Shown piece by piece: positions 43,611 to 54,875 of a stretch of 64,000 nt of DNA (position 1 is the first letter of the stretch; each line of letters starts with the position of its first letter). Position numbers and translations under genes: made by a program. Origin of the DNA: Acholoe squamosa. Taxonomy: Eukaryota > Annelida > Polychaeta > Phyllodocida > Polynoidae. Under the pieces are notes generated by a model. It did not search any database and was not told the DNA's origin. It was given only the letters and a program-made list of their open reading frames with translations. The DNA lies in the NCBI GenBank assembly GCA_949317995.1, contig OX439044.1, forward strand, positions 46,952,166 through 47,016,165, given 5' to 3'.

Positions 43611-44587
43611 TTATAAAGCCTGTCTAGATAAAGAGTCTCCATGACTTGCGTGCTGCAGTGATTGACAAGACCAAGGGAACATGTCTACATGTGTTGGTGT
43701 AGATGCTATTTCCATCGTTTGCAAAAAAAAAAAACACACAAATGACAAGGGTCAGAAGGTTGACAGAAAAATGTACATCCTCAATGACCGCTGAGAGGCT
43801 TTTCCCTACCAGCATCAGTGACCGGCTCACCACCCTGATGCAAACTGCTACACCCACAGGGAGCGCATCAGTGACCTGCTCACCACACCAGACGCCAACT
43901 GCCACACTCACAGTGAGCACATCAGTGATCATTGGCTCACCAAGCTCGACATCCATTGCCACAGCGCTTGGTATATCTACGAAACAATGCTACATATACC
44001 TCTACAGAACCTGCCACAACACCTGCAGGAGCAAACACACCGAAAAGTCAATCTGCTACATCTAGTGGTTTTCGGTCATCAGGCCATCCATAAAAAAAAA
44101 TCTGTTTCCGGTCGACCGGCCGGGTGACTTTTTTCCCTCATCTCACCCGGCCGGGGTATAATCTTTTTTTTTTTTTTTCCCTCCCCCCAAATAGCTGGTG
44201 AGTACACCACACAGGGAAATGTTATCTGTAACTCGAAACAACCACAGAGATAGCTCTTGTGGGGCTCTATCAATGAACGGCATCATGGTGGGGCAGCAGT
44301 TCCCGTGTATATCTGTCAACGGCATCATGTCAGATTTCATGACGTCACAAGCTGCTTTCTGCCGTGGTGTGTTCTTGTCGTCTGCTTCAAACAACTAGAT
44401 AGATAAAGGTAGGTTTATATCTATAATATATAAAATATTTGTCAAATAATAAGATCAGCTCACATAGAAAGAGCTGCACATGTAGTTGGAGGGGTTAAGA
44501 GTTGGATTAAGTGTGTTTATGGGAGATCTTTGGCCTCACGGGCATGGCGGTATGTGACAGGGAGACTGAATGACATGGGTACCATTA

Positions 44588-45122
44588 GGGAGTGGTCATT
44601 ATTTATCAACTGGGGGGTGGATTTTTTTCGCATAGATGCACAAAATTATTCCATGCCCCCCTCCCCCCGGTCAATTTTTTTTTAGCTCCCCCCCCTGCAC
44701 CTGAGGCACAGATTATTTTCGTGCCCCTCTTTGATCTATACCGTAAATTCTCTCATATAAGCCATGGCTTATACCAGGATCCAAATCAAAATTAGGCTTA
44801 TAGGATAAGTCAAAAGAAGGGATGCAGCTTATGAGGGTTTTTGGCATTATAGAACAGTACTAAAACTACAATTTTCAAGCATCAGATGCACCTCATAGGC
44901 CCTTCCAAAGTAGGGGGTGCGGCTTATACGAGGGATGCGGCTTATACGAGAGAATTTATGGTAGTAGCTTGCAGCTTTTTTACTAAAAAGAGGGTAACTT
45001 TTTTAAGCCCCCCCCCCAAGAGGGGTCAATAGTTATTACGCCTTCCCCTCAGGAGGGGTCTGAAATTTTTATGACCCCCCCCCAACCCATCCTCCCCTTT
45101 TTGATAAACTATGTCCACTCCC
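44588..45122 (+). mobile_element. MITE of the GAGTGGTCATTATTTAT family, with nested MITE
   Basis: The left end GGGAGTGGTCATTATTTATC and the right end reading GATAAAC ... CCACTCCC are inverted. G/C runs lie inside. The nested TA-flanked MITE lies at 44741-44961. Confidence 0.7.
44741..44961 (+). mobile_element. TA-flanked MITE (CCGTAAATTCTCTC type)
   Basis: 221 bp, ends CCGTAAATTCTCTCATATAA and inverted AGAGAATTTATGG, with TA at each side. The same family is at 46704-46926. Confidence 0.85.
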
Positions 45123-45156
45123 GTTCAGGCTGATAGTCTGTACATGAATGGCTTAA

Positions 45157-45401
45157 GGGGGGTGGTCATTTTTGAACAAGTGGGGAGGGGTGGCAGACAG
45201 TTTCATGCATGCACACCAAAAAACCAAAAATGTATCAGTAACTTCCTCACAGGGGTCTTGAAATATTTTCAGCACCCCACTTTTGTTTTATAGTAATGAA
45301 CAGGCCATTTTACTGGAAAGGGGTGAAAATATTCCTGCCCCCCCCTCCAGTGAAGGGACTGAAATTGTTTGTTACTTTTGTGTTAAAAAATAACCACTCC
45401 C
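45157..45401 (+). mobile_element. MITE of the GAGTGGTCATT family, diverged
   Basis: GGGGTGGTCATTTTTGAACA opens and a stretch ending AATAACCACTCCC closes it. A further half copy is near 45640-45722. The remaining 45.4-46.6 kb shows no gene. Confidence 0.6.
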
Positions 45402-46579
45402 AGATTCCTAGGTAAGGGGTCAAATATTGTTCCACAAAAAGAAAGCATGCTTATATATTTTACTTGGGTGACACCTTTACAGCAAAATGTCTTTGTTTTT
45501 CATTTTCAAAAGGGATGTTCAAAAAATGTTGACATGCTAACTAATTTCCCCTCTGCATGCTGGTTGGGGAAAGCTTTTTGAAGGGGCTACAGCTGCACAC
45601 CCACCCTCCTGAAATGGTCTACAAGCCACGGCTTATACATGGGGTTTTACAATAATCTTTTAATATCCATCCAAAATATCACCACAACCCCTCCCCCGGT
45701 TTCTGTCATATAATGACCACTCCATTTATAGGTTTAGGGGAGACAAGGCCTGGTACTGGATGGGGGAGGGTGTAAAATGTGTACTAGAGTATTTACCGTA
45801 AACTTCCTGGTATAAGCAGCACCCCCAAACAACATGTACCTTGAGTTCAAAGTGGAGATATAGGCCCCATCTAAGAGTAAGAAAATTTGCAGGTTACATA
45901 CTGTTCTAAAGATAAAAAAATCATATTCAATGCAATGAGCGCACATCCCATAATAAGTGCACACCACTTTGTTTTGCTCAGATATTTTACTCAAAATTAC
46001 CAAAAGCTTTCCAATTTTGAGGTCCAATTAAACTCTTAACTACTGATCAAACATACACTAATTAGATTCACATGCACTTAAATATGGATCAAATTGAATG
46101 TGGATCCTTAACTCTAACCCTGACCTAGGCAGATTCTTTAAGGTATGGTAATATATACACAGCAGTTTTATGGTACATATAGTCACCAGGGACAGAACAC
46201 AAACAGCTGGCCCCTGTTTCTGTCATCACCTAATTGTCTCCACCACCCCCTCCTCACCCGGTTCCTGTTACTACTATCAGTGGTTTGTCAGCTGATAAAT
46301 GAACCAAGTAATAGTAAAACACTAAGGTCTGTGCATAGAGGTAGTATGTAGACTTGCATAGACCTCTCAGATTTGAAGAGATCCCAGATTTTGTAAATTT
46401 TGTTCAGCCCCCCCCCCAAGACTCTGGAACAGTTGGGAAAATATTGGGGTATGTGAAATCTGACCCCCTACCCCCAACCCTCCCTCCACCATTCTGAATT
46501 GGGTTCTGGTACTAGCTGCGGCTTATATGAGAGAATTTTTGGTAATATTGATTATGGTAATATTGATAGAAAGTGAAGC

Positions 46580-46685
46580 GAGCGAATCCGTAGACAAGAT
46601 TTTTTTCAAAGAAAAAAAAAATTTGCATTTCCGAAAATATGGAGAGGGCGATCCGTAGACCAACTTATTTTTTTGGTGTGGCCTT
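46580..46685 (+). mobile_element. Right end of an AGGCCACACC-type MITE
   Basis: ATCCGTAGACCAA ... GGTGTGGCCT matches the right end of the element at 33711-34170. An inverted inner copy (CCGTAGAC) is at about 46590. Confidence 0.6.
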
Positions 46686-46703
46686 ATCATTGATTATTGA
46701 TTA

Positions 46704-46926
46704 CCGTAAATTCTCTCGTATAAGCCGCATCCCTCATATAAGCCGCACCCCCTACTTTGCAGGGGGCTATGAGGGGCATCTGATGCTTCAAAATTGTAGT
46801 TTTAGTACTGTTCTATAATGCCAAAAACGCTCATATAAGCCACACCCCTTATTTTGGCTTATCCTATAAGCCTAATTTTGATTTGGATTCAGGTATAAGT
46901 AGCGGCTTATATGAGAGAATTTATGG
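46704..46926 (+). mobile_element. TA-flanked MITE (CCGTAAATTCTCTC type), second copy
   Basis: 223 bp, CCGTAAATTCTCTCGTATAA to an inverted right end, with TA on each side. It lies just upstream of the transposase gene's predicted 5' splice acceptor. Confidence 0.85.
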
Positions 46927-47169
46927 TAAAATGCATGTATAATTATTATGTGCATATAACACTCAAGAAGGAGCATAGGGGCTAAGTTAAAGAAAAGGCA
47001 TTAAGGATGCCAGGACTGGCGTTTGGTTTTGGGGCCTTTGCAGCCATGAAATGAGCAAAAACATTGTACACTGGGTTGAACTGAATTTAGAAGGACTCAT
47101 TGTTTTCTTTTGTATTCTTACAGAACCTACTAGAAACAGCAGTGAGGCGAAAATATAGTACAAAGCAAC

Positions 47170-50100
47170 ATGGCATCCAGTAGTGATAACAGAATCTACT
47201 CAGTCTGTGTCACTGTGAATGTCCAGAAGTCTGGATCAACCAACACCTCTACTGTTGTCAACAACAGGATAACACAGTTTCCAGAACAAACTACTTTCAA
47301 GTTATTTCTCAATGAGCTTATTGAAAAGCTCAATCTTGGACAAGAACTTTTGGATCGAAGAGGTCTAAATATAAAAGTATCTACCCTTCACGAAAAGACA
47401 TTTGAAGTGAATGAAAATGATGTGCTGGGAACTGCTATGCAGTTTGCAGATATCAAATTTATTAGATATCATGCTATTATCAAGGAGGACTCCCCAAAGC
47501 CTGATCCTCCGAAAAAGGATGCATTTGTTGTATTGATGAGCTCGAGTCAAAAGCCATTGGATCCACTACCTGAATCAAACCAAAAGAACAAACTTCATAA
47601 TGCAGTCTTAGGTGACCTGCAAGAGCATGGACCTATTCGAAATCAACACTTCACTCAACAAGATGGTAGTAGTGTTCTGCAGAAAGTCACTAATGCACTA
47701 TGGTATTTAGATGGACGGCAAAAAATCATTGAAGATTGTGTCAATGCAAGGGGCAGTGCCATCACAGCAATACCTTCCCGTTTCAAGAAGTATGTTGGTT
47801 TTCAAAACTGGAAAGAGTGGAAGAAAAAGCCAAGAATAGACCAGTCAAGTTGTCACGAGTTTGCAGAGTCTCTTCTCTCAACATTACAGAGGAAGGCCAT
47901 AAAATGGCCAGAAGGATGGGCTGAAGATATAATATCACTCGCATCAACCTTTTCGACCTATGCCCAATATCTGAAATCTTCGAATGAAAATCAGCAGCAA
48001 AGGCAGTGCCAGCTAACTCCTATTCGAGAGCTCAGCAAATATGCATCTGCACAGTACAGGTCACCAGTAGCACCCGAAAAAGTTCATAAAAACTTTAAGA
48101 TGTTATCTGAGTTGATGGAACAGCAGACAGACTATGAACCAGTACTTATCAATAACGAACACTTCCCAAGCCCACTTGATTCCAGTCAAAAGTATTACTT
48201 CCTTAACAACATAGCTCTGGCTGTCCCAGTGCAGCACATCAGGTATGATGCAGGAGGTGGTACATCAGTCATGCATTTTCTTTATAAGGTCCCACTGTCG
48301 CTTAGTGGAGATGAGCGCATGACATCAGCCATGCGCATTCTGAAAAAGATTGAGCCCCAAATCCCAGTGTATCACACCAGGGCCATGAGGAAAATGTTTC
48401 AGGAAGAAGTTACTAGCCTTCACAATGCAAACATTCCACCTCATGTACTTCGTCATATATACAGACGTCTCACTGGAGATTCATCTGCAGAAACTGTATG
48501 TGAATCAATAGATGAACGAATTAAAGTTGCCATTGAAACAGGAGACCCAGACCTTATACTTGATTTACGGCATCTGAACCAGGGTCGTCCTGGGGACACC
48601 TTCGAAACTTTCTTTGAAGAATTGGAGAAATTAGTAGAAGAAAAAACTGCAGCAGATGAGAGGAGGCATGGTATTGCTCATATGAGTGAGTTTCTTAGTA
48701 TCAGAGATTTGATAGAGCAAGTCAAAGAAAAAGTCCCAGAGGGCAGTCCAATCCCATCTGAATCTACAGTGATATATTCATTTTCTCCACCAAATACCCA
48801 CTCCCAAACATCACAGTATTATACTGGGCGTATCAAACTGAAACATGCAGTTCAGAGTCGTCAACTTAGAGCATTCCACCAAGATGCACACTATTGTAAT
48901 GCACTCTTCAGGTATCTCAGAGAGATGTCTATTCTGCATCAAGAGAATTCACTCTTCCTGTCGTGTGACGACAAAGCGAAAATCGATTTTGGTGAGCCTG
49001 GCCTTGCCATGTCATCAGGGGTCAGAGGAAAGCAATCTATTATCCCAACAACTAGCTTCTTAGGAGCACTTGACCATGACATGGAACAGAAGGGGAGTTT
49101 GACACCATCTGTAACACTGAATTGTGACATCCCTGAAAATATTGATGAATCATTCTACAGAGGTCAAGTAAGCGTCTGCCTGAAGGATTCAGTGTTTCAA
49201 CCTAGTAGTAGCTTCAGATCAACATTGGAGCTATTGAATACTGTCAAAGAAGCCAACATTGAAGAAGGGTCTGTGAAAAATGTGTTCATGATAACTGATG
49301 GGAGCCCTGAACACAGAGTAACATTTGACTCTGTGAAAATCCCACTGATCTTGTTGTTTCGAGAGTTGAACCTGGACATGCTTGTAGCCATACGCACAGC
49401 TCCTGGTCACAGCTACACAAATCCTGTTGAGCGGGTGATGAGTATTCTTAACATTGGGTTCCAAAATGTAGCCCTACAGCGAGAAAGTACACAGTCAGAC
49501 GCAACAATCAAAAAGTGTAGGAACATACAAGACCTCCGCAACCATCCTGAAATTCGGGAAAACTGGAGAGAATCACTACAGCCAATGTTAACTGTTCTGG
49601 AAAACCGGGTTGAAAGACTAGCCTTGAAAGGAGTCCCCTTCAAGGTTACAAAGGCAGCATCTGATGAAGAGGTCCAGGACTTTGTGGCAAAGTCTGCTGA
49701 GATCGATGAGAACTTACCCATTCTTCACAAAGCTGGCAAGCTTACAAAAGCAAATCTGGCATCAAAGCGCTCCTATCAACAATTTTTAGAGCAGCATTGT
49801 CAGCAAGGTGTCTATTCTTTCCAGATCCGCCGTTGTGACAATGAAGAATGCTGTCCTGGGGAGCCCCTACCAGGAAATCTTCATTGGTTGCCACACCCAA
49901 AGCCTGATGTAAATAATCCAGGACATTACATGGATTTTGCCACACTGTATGGCAAAGATAATACAGGGAGTGAGGACTATATTCCATCAAAGTTGAATGC
50001 AACTGGCAAGGTCACAGCTGAACAACAGGGATGCAAGGCAAGTACACTAACAGCACAAAATGTCCGTGCTGTAACAAGGTGTACAAACTGTCAGAAGCCC

Positions 50101-50502
50101 CGCTGTATCTATGCAGAGAAAAAGCAAACTCCGAGAGAATCAAGAGAACTTGCATCTGTGTTGCGCAAGTATGACTACACCTGTGGATGCATGATCACAC
50201 CTGATGTCAGCCTACTGTCAGGGGTAGTTTTTACAAGATTGGATATCACATGTGAAAGTCCACTAGAATGGGCATATTATGGTGCCACCAAAGTAAATAC
50301 TCAAACTGACTTGTGTGCACATTGTGGAGGAAAGGGAGCAAGCCCTGACAGAGAGCTTAAGAAGGTGTTTAAAACGGTCTTACCTATCTGCGCAACATGC
50401 CAGATCAATGGCAAGCAGTGCCTAAAGCGTGGTCCACTGCCAGGAGCAAAACGTGCAGGAAACCAAATGCAAAGCAAAGCAAAGAAAGGCAAACATACAT
50501 AA
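47170..50502 (+). CDS. DDE transposase-like protein, 1,110 aa, intact single exon
   Basis: A 5'-UTR intron acceptor (T-rich tract then CAG at 47121-47123) precedes the ATG. Residues about 8-100 look like a compact N-terminal domain, perhaps ubiquitin-like. The middle is helical. The catalytic candidates are Asp601 in S-C-D-D-K-A-K, Asp710 in I-T-D-G-S-P-E-H-R and Glu754 in N-P-V-E-R-V-M-S (D-x108-D-x43-E). The C-terminus (870-1100) is Cys-rich: C-D-N-E-E-C-C-P-G, C-T-N-C-Q-K-P-R-C, C-G-C, C-A-H-C, C-A-T-C, probably zinc-binding, followed by a Lys-rich tail. No stop or frameshift is present. AATAAA lies at 51034. It is inferred to move the element whose inverted ends flank it; a host-domesticated role is the alternative. 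Confidence 0.8.
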   Translation: MASSSDNRIYSVCVTVNVQKSGSTNTSTVVNNRITQFPEQTTFKLFLNELIEKLNLGQELLDRRGLNIKVSTLHEKTFEVNENDVLGTAMQFADIKFIRYHAIIKEDSPKPDPPKKDAFVVLMSSSQKPLDPLPESNQKNKLHNAVLGDLQEHGPIRNQHFTQQDGSSVLQKVTNALWYLDGRQKIIEDCVNARGSAITAIPSRFKKYVGFQNWKEWKKKPRIDQSSCHEFAESLLSTLQRKAIKWPEGWAEDIISLASTFSTYAQYLKSSNENQQQRQCQLTPIRELSKYASAQYRSPVAPEKVHKNFKMLSELMEQQTDYEPVLINNEHFPSPLDSSQKYYFLNNIALAVPVQHIRYDAGGGTSVMHFLYKVPLSLSGDERMTSAMRILKKIEPQIPVYHTRAMRKMFQEEVTSLHNANIPPHVLRHIYRRLTGDSSAETVCESIDERIKVAIETGDPDLILDLRHLNQGRPGDTFETFFEELEKLVEEKTAADERRHGIAHMSEFLSIRDLIEQVKEKVPEGSPIPSESTVIYSFSPPNTHSQTSQYYTGRIKLKHAVQSRQLRAFHQDAHYCNALFRYLREMSILHQENSLFLSCDDKAKIDFGEPGLAMSSGVRGKQSIIPTTSFLGALDHDMEQKGSLTPSVTLNCDIPENIDESFYRGQVSVCLKDSVFQPSSSFRSTLELLNTVKEANIEEGSVKNVFMITDGSPEHRVTFDSVKIPLILLFRELNLDMLVAIRTAPGHSYTNPVERVMSILNIGFQNVALQRESTQSDATIKKCRNIQDLRNHPEIRENWRESLQPMLTVLENRVERLALKGVPFKVTKAASDEEVQDFVAKSAEIDENLPILHKAGKLTKANLASKRSYQQFLEQHCQQGVYSFQIRRCDNEECCPGEPLPGNLHWLPHPKPDVNNPGHYMDFATLYGKDNTGSEDYIPSKLNATGKVTAEQQGCKASTLTAQNVRAVTRCTNCQKPRCIYAEKKQTPRESRELASVLRKYDYTCGCMITPDVSLLSGVVFTRLDITCESPLEWAYYGATKVNTQTDLCAHCGGKGASPDRELKKVFKTVLPICATCQINGKQCLKRGPLPGAKRAGNQMQSKAKKGKHT

Positions 50503-51033
50503 GAACTCAAGACTGAAGATGCATTTAAAGCAGTTAGCAAAACAAGAATAATTGATTCTGGCTTTTGGTACAATCGTATAAGGCATACCTGTTTTGTGTG
50601 TAAGACTCAAGTTATGTGTGGGTACTGCAGGTGTACCAATTATCAACTTTTGAGTTAAAGATTAACTTTTTACATATATGCTGGGTATATTCTATGTGAC
50701 ATATTTTCAGGAAGGACCTATGCCAGTCTAGTATCCAAACAGAGCAGGAGGCTTGTCACCACTGAAGGCAAGATACACTGTGCCTTGTCTTTTACTAACG
50801 GCTATTAAACCTTTAGGTGGCATGGATTTCATGATGCATGAATGCAGTCCTGGAGAGTTACTCGTCCCCCAGGATGGATTTATGCTTCATGCCAATCCTA
50901 ATAACAGGTTAATTTTTGATGCAGTGCCAGTGAGTAACTCACTAGAAATGCATTGGTAGATCTTGGTAACAGAGCTTTGAGACATCATTTAATAGGTCCT
51001 TAAAGGACACTAACTTGTAGTTGTAATGTGTAC

Positions 51034-51039
51034 AATAAA
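51034..51039 (+). terminator. Poly(A) signal for the transposase gene
   Basis: AATAAA, 530 bases after the stop codon, on the same strand and before the right terminal repeat. Confidence 0.5.
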
Positions 51040-51464
51040 GATTACATATGTTTAACTTGTTTTATGTGTTGGATGTTTATTTCTTTTTACCTTTAAGGGC
51101 TGTATAATGGTTCAAATCATGTGTCTGTTTTCCAGTATGATGTAAACATGAAGCACTGAGAATTTTATTTGCTTACACTACATTGATGCATAATGCTGGT
51201 CTTTTAGGGCTGTATCACTCTCCCCAAAGATCAGCATGGTGCCATAATGCTGATAGAAGAAAAGTAGTCTCTCTAGGGCTGTATCTAAAGGGCTTCTGTA
51301 TGTTTTACAGGGTTATTGTATACCGATAACACTGATGTCTGCACTGGGCCTTTCCCCAGTAGAAAAAAAAATTAAAAAAAAAAGAAAAAAGATTGAGGCC
51401 GCCCGGGTGACTTTTTTTTAGGCCACCCGGTCCACCGGAAACAGAATTATTTTTATGGATGGCC

Positions 51465-52048
51465 TCATTACGGAAGGGAAAGTTGGTACACCATGTAAAG
51501 CGAAACTAAAGCAAAGGATTGACTTCATGACGGAAAACACACTTAAGCTGAAAAGAGAAAAAAAAACTCTAAATAAAAGAGCTAAAAGCAAGACTCAAGG
51601 TAACAGCAGCAAAGAAGGCTCAAAATCAAACTTTGCAGAGAAGACTAAAAAAATTAAGTGTATTGAGAAAACAGCTGAATGACGTGCTGCTAAAAAAAAA
51701 CTGTCCAATTTTCAAAGGAGAGAGACCGAGAGAAAGGTAAGACAAGAGTCAGCCAATCTACTTCAGCTGACCCAGAAAATGGTGAGATAATTTGTCTCAA
51801 AAATGCTTGTATATGACTCAATAGTAAACAATGTACCAATACATAACATCCCTCTTTCACACTTGTGTCTTTACTGAGCATTTTGATCTTTTCCTCAAAT
51901 TCCTTCAGGAACGTGTGTATTAACACTTCTTTCTTACTTTGCCACTGCCATTGAGAGAGTAGAAATGCAAGTCCTTGGGCTTGTAGGTAAGCTCTTTTAA
52001 GGACCCTGGAATAGGAAGTGTTTTACCTCAGCAGAGAAGCAACAACAC
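51465..52048 (+). other. Short Lys-rich ORF region of unknown nature
   Basis: An open frame to 51682 encodes a Lys/Glu-rich, possibly coiled-coil segment. It starts inside the terminal repeat of the transposon and may be an old exon into which the transposon inserted. No family is recognised. Confidence 0.25.
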
Positions 52049-52049
52049 T

Positions 52050-52199
52050 ATTCGACCTAATTAGCGCACATACCCTCTTTTTTTTTTAAAACTAGAAATT
52101 ACCCAAATTTTCGGGTTTTTAAGCCCAATTAAACTCTTAACTACTGGATATACATTTGGGATATTTTTTAAGTGCACAGTGCGCTAATTAGGTCGAATA
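52050..52199 (+). mobile_element. MITE with ATTCGACCTAATTAGCGCAC ends
   Basis: About 150 bp bounded by 20-bp perfect inverted repeats ATTCGACCTAATTAGCGCAC. A related inner part (CCAATTAAACTCTTAACTAC) also occurs at 46024-46043. Confidence 0.85.
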
Positions 52200-52699
52200 C
52201 GGTAATGCATTTACCGTAATCTCTGGCGTATAAGATGCATTCCGCATATAAGACTCATCCCGCATATAAGACACACCTAGAGTTTAAAGACATGGTCCAA
52301 AAATATAAAAATTCATAACTTTCGTTCCACTGAATGGACTTTCAAATTCTGTCTGATGTGGTAATGAACCAGGGAGTCTATAGGGCCAAAATAGAGGTAC
52401 AACAAGAGTAAGAAAGCTGCTGCTATCTTGCATTCATAACCTTGAATTAGGTGAGGAAGCGACTGATGCATTAATGCTTACGATAGTGCGGTCACACATC
52501 AAGTGCAATTTTGAGAAACCTGCTCTAGTCCTAGCAGCTGTAGCAGTAGCAGAGTGCCTACAGGTTGCTGAAGTTGAGGGCGAATAAGTCTCAAAAAAGT
52601 TCCTCACATTGAGAGAGCTTCTGCTTTTCCACGAGTACTTACCAGCAGGAAGTATCCTGCATGAAATCGAGTATGATTACAACTCAGTCTGAATCAGAC

Positions 52700-53094
52700 T
52701 CGGAATGATATCGTAATAACCAAACCAGGTAGAGATTGGGGAAAAGAACTGCCATCAAAATGTTGCTAAAAGAAGCACTAGCAATATACATTGCTTATAA
52801 GAAGAAGCCAGATGAATTCAAACATAAAATCATCAATGCCCTCAGACATGACAATGTTGACTTCAGGGAATTTACCAAACAGCTTGGCAAGTCATATTTG
52901 AAGGCAAGGGGTAAGAATAGTACAGACTGGTCAACAATAGTCAATCAACCTGCAGTAATCCCAACAAAAGCATCAGAAAATAAAACATCCACTGCCCTAA
53001 ATCAACCAACAGATGCCAGTGCTCTATCGCAATCTGAAGAGGTCTACAAAGAAGTTGCAACATCAATAGCAAAGCATTTAGACAGTACAAAATG
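52700..53094 (+). CDS. Small hypothetical ORF, 119 aa
   Basis: A Lys/Ala/Asn-rich frame with an ATG-type start near 52736. The first 60 residues look helical; the rest is Ser/Thr/Gln-rich. A second short frame (53127-53312) follows. No family is recognised, and upstream 52.2-52.7 kb shows only a half MITE (from 52213). It could be a relic of a C2H2-less host gene or of a transposon. Confidence 0.25.
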
Positions 53095-53635
53095 ACAAAC
53101 AGGATGTTGATGAGGAAAACTCTTCTTTGAATACATCCCTCAGGCCATTTTATTCTAATACCTTGGATTACGGATCTAATGTAATGGGACAGGGATGGGC
53201 AACGAAAAACTGTGAGTACATGCAAATCTCAATTATTCACCCTGGAAGTGTGGAAACTGAATTTTTTTGGCCTGAAGCCAAAAGCATGACAGACATGTGC
53301 CATCCCCAATAGCAGCCATTTTGTAAGCCCTCCCTGACACACATAGCAACTGGTTAAAGAGACTCATTGACTCAAGTCTACACCCTGGAAGTGTGTTATA
53401 GATAAAGTTTATGCCCTGAAAGTGTATAGGAATTTATATAGTGACAATTTTAGGCCTGCTAGTATAATTATACTATTCTGAACTGTGACCTGCTAGGCAC
53501 GCACCCCTATTACAAAGTACACAGTTACCAACACCAGAATGTAAGATGAAGAGGATAATGTAGGGGGAACCAAAACCAAGGAGGAAATCTACCGGCAAGC
53601 CATTTGGTGCCTAGTATCAGACCTCTTATCCCCAT

Positions 53636-53757
53636 AGATTTCACAGAGTATTGTGTCAGTGCCCGCGCATATGTGCACCACACACATTCCAGGTAATAGG
53701 AAAGAGAAGAAATAGGAAAGAGAAGAAATAGACCCTTTTAAGTGGGCTAGGGAAAAC
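53636..53757 (-). mobile_element. SINE type C/B shared half, fragment
   Basis: Only the shared GTGTCAGTGCCCGCGCATAT ... CCCTTTTAAGTGGGC part is present, with a short duplicated GGAAAGAGAAGAAATA. Confidence 0.8.
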
Positions 53758-53779
53758 CGTGGCGCATCAGTCAACCTCA

Positions 53780-54360
53780 TTCTGGTTAAATGTCGACGCT
53801 GCCAAGCTCAGCCCACCAAAGAATACTCTCAAGATTTGTGACAAGAAAAGCGCCCACTTGGAGAGTGCCAAGTCAAGAAAAAGATCCTGGCGATTAGAAT
53901 AGGCTACAATGTAAAATTCATAGTTGTGGAGCACAGCGAGCTCATGCCGATCCTGGGAGTATCAGCGAGGCAACAGATGGACCTCATCTCTGTCCTCAAA
54001 GACAACTTCCACGGAATAGCAAGTGTGAAAAAGAAGGAAGGCATCCATGAGTGCCCGATCTTAAACAAATACAAAGAGGTCTTCGGAGAAGATGTCATCT
54101 GCATGCCCGGCACTGCAACATTCCATGTCGATCCAACCGTCACGCCAACGATTCAACCCTCAAGAAAGGTTCTTGTTGCCCTTAAGCATCGGATCAAGGA
54201 TAAGCTCTACCAGCTCGTCGAGCAAAGGGTAATCGCGCCTGTCAGCAAGCTGACGGATTGGGTCAGTGCAATGGTGACTGCTACGAAGAAGACCGATGAA
54301 TTAAGGTCTGCATAGACCCAAGACCACTAAACAAGAAAGCGTTTAGTTTAAAACAGTTGA
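53780..54360 (+). pseudogene. Ty3/gypsy protease end and RT start, relic
   Basis: A frame from about 53860 to 54315 encodes F-H-V-D-P-T-V and R-V-I-A-P-V, the run-up to RT fingers, and a stop interrupts the R-x-C-I-D-P-R-P-L-N-K-K block near 54313. This is a different gypsy family from the one at 1-6 kb. Confidence 0.75.
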
Positions 54361-54582
54361 GTCAAGAGTATGTCTTGTAGAGACAGAAAGGAAACGAGGC
54401 AAGGGTACAGAGCCTAGGCTAGATGACTTGCCCATGACTATGTCATAAGGACACATGTACCTGCTTGATTGTCTTCCTCCCCCTCCCACCCACAACTACC
54501 AGCACAGTTCTGAGCAGTGAGACATGACTGAGTACCCCCCAACCCACCTAGTGGTGTGCCTACCTACCATCCCCTCTGCCTC

Positions 54583-54744
54583 GGGCTTCCCTAGCCCACT
54601 TAAAAGCATCTATATCTCCTCTTTCCTATCCCCTCAGGATGTGTGTGGTGCACATATGCGCGGGCACTGACACATTCCTGTTAAATTATCAACCTGTGAA
54701 GCACGGGATAGCCACTTAGTGCCGCTAAAGTGCTGTAAAACACA

Positions 54745-54775
<31 letters not shown>
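54583..54775 (+). mobile_element. SINE type B, plus orientation, with 12-bp target duplication
   Basis: The only full type B copy reading on the plus strand: GGGCTTCCCTAGCCCACTTA at the head and (AATC)n tail at 54743-54775. CCCCTCTGCCTC flanks it at 54571-54582 and 54776-54787. Confidence 0.93.
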
Positions 54776-54776
<1 letters not shown>

Positions 54777-54875
54777 CCCTCTGCCTCCCACACCCACTGA
54801 TGATTGTCTGGTGGTGCCACCACCTACCCCTGCCTTTAGACCCAACTGCCTTAATTTGTGTGTTACTAGTATTAA

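Larger units (their letters stand above)
44082..51464 (+). mobile_element. 7.4-kb DNA transposon with terminal inverted repeats and intact transposase-like gene
   Basis: The left end GGCCATCCATAAAAA ... TCTGTTTCCGGT (44082 on) and the right end (reverse complement, ending 51464) match over about 39 bp with about three mismatches. TCA precedes the left end and follows the right end as a possible 3-bp target duplication. The element contains the 1,110-codon gene. CCGGGTGACTTTTTT lies next to both ends. Superfamily is not assigned; a 3-bp duplication and a Cys-rich transposase tail would fit an Academ-like element (inference). Confidence 0.82.

Noticed and set aside
8131-54810. Other CTGATGA words (8138, 31347, 31741, 54797, 57755).
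   Set aside because: None is followed at the right spacing by a paired stem II and GAAA, so no further hammerhead is called.
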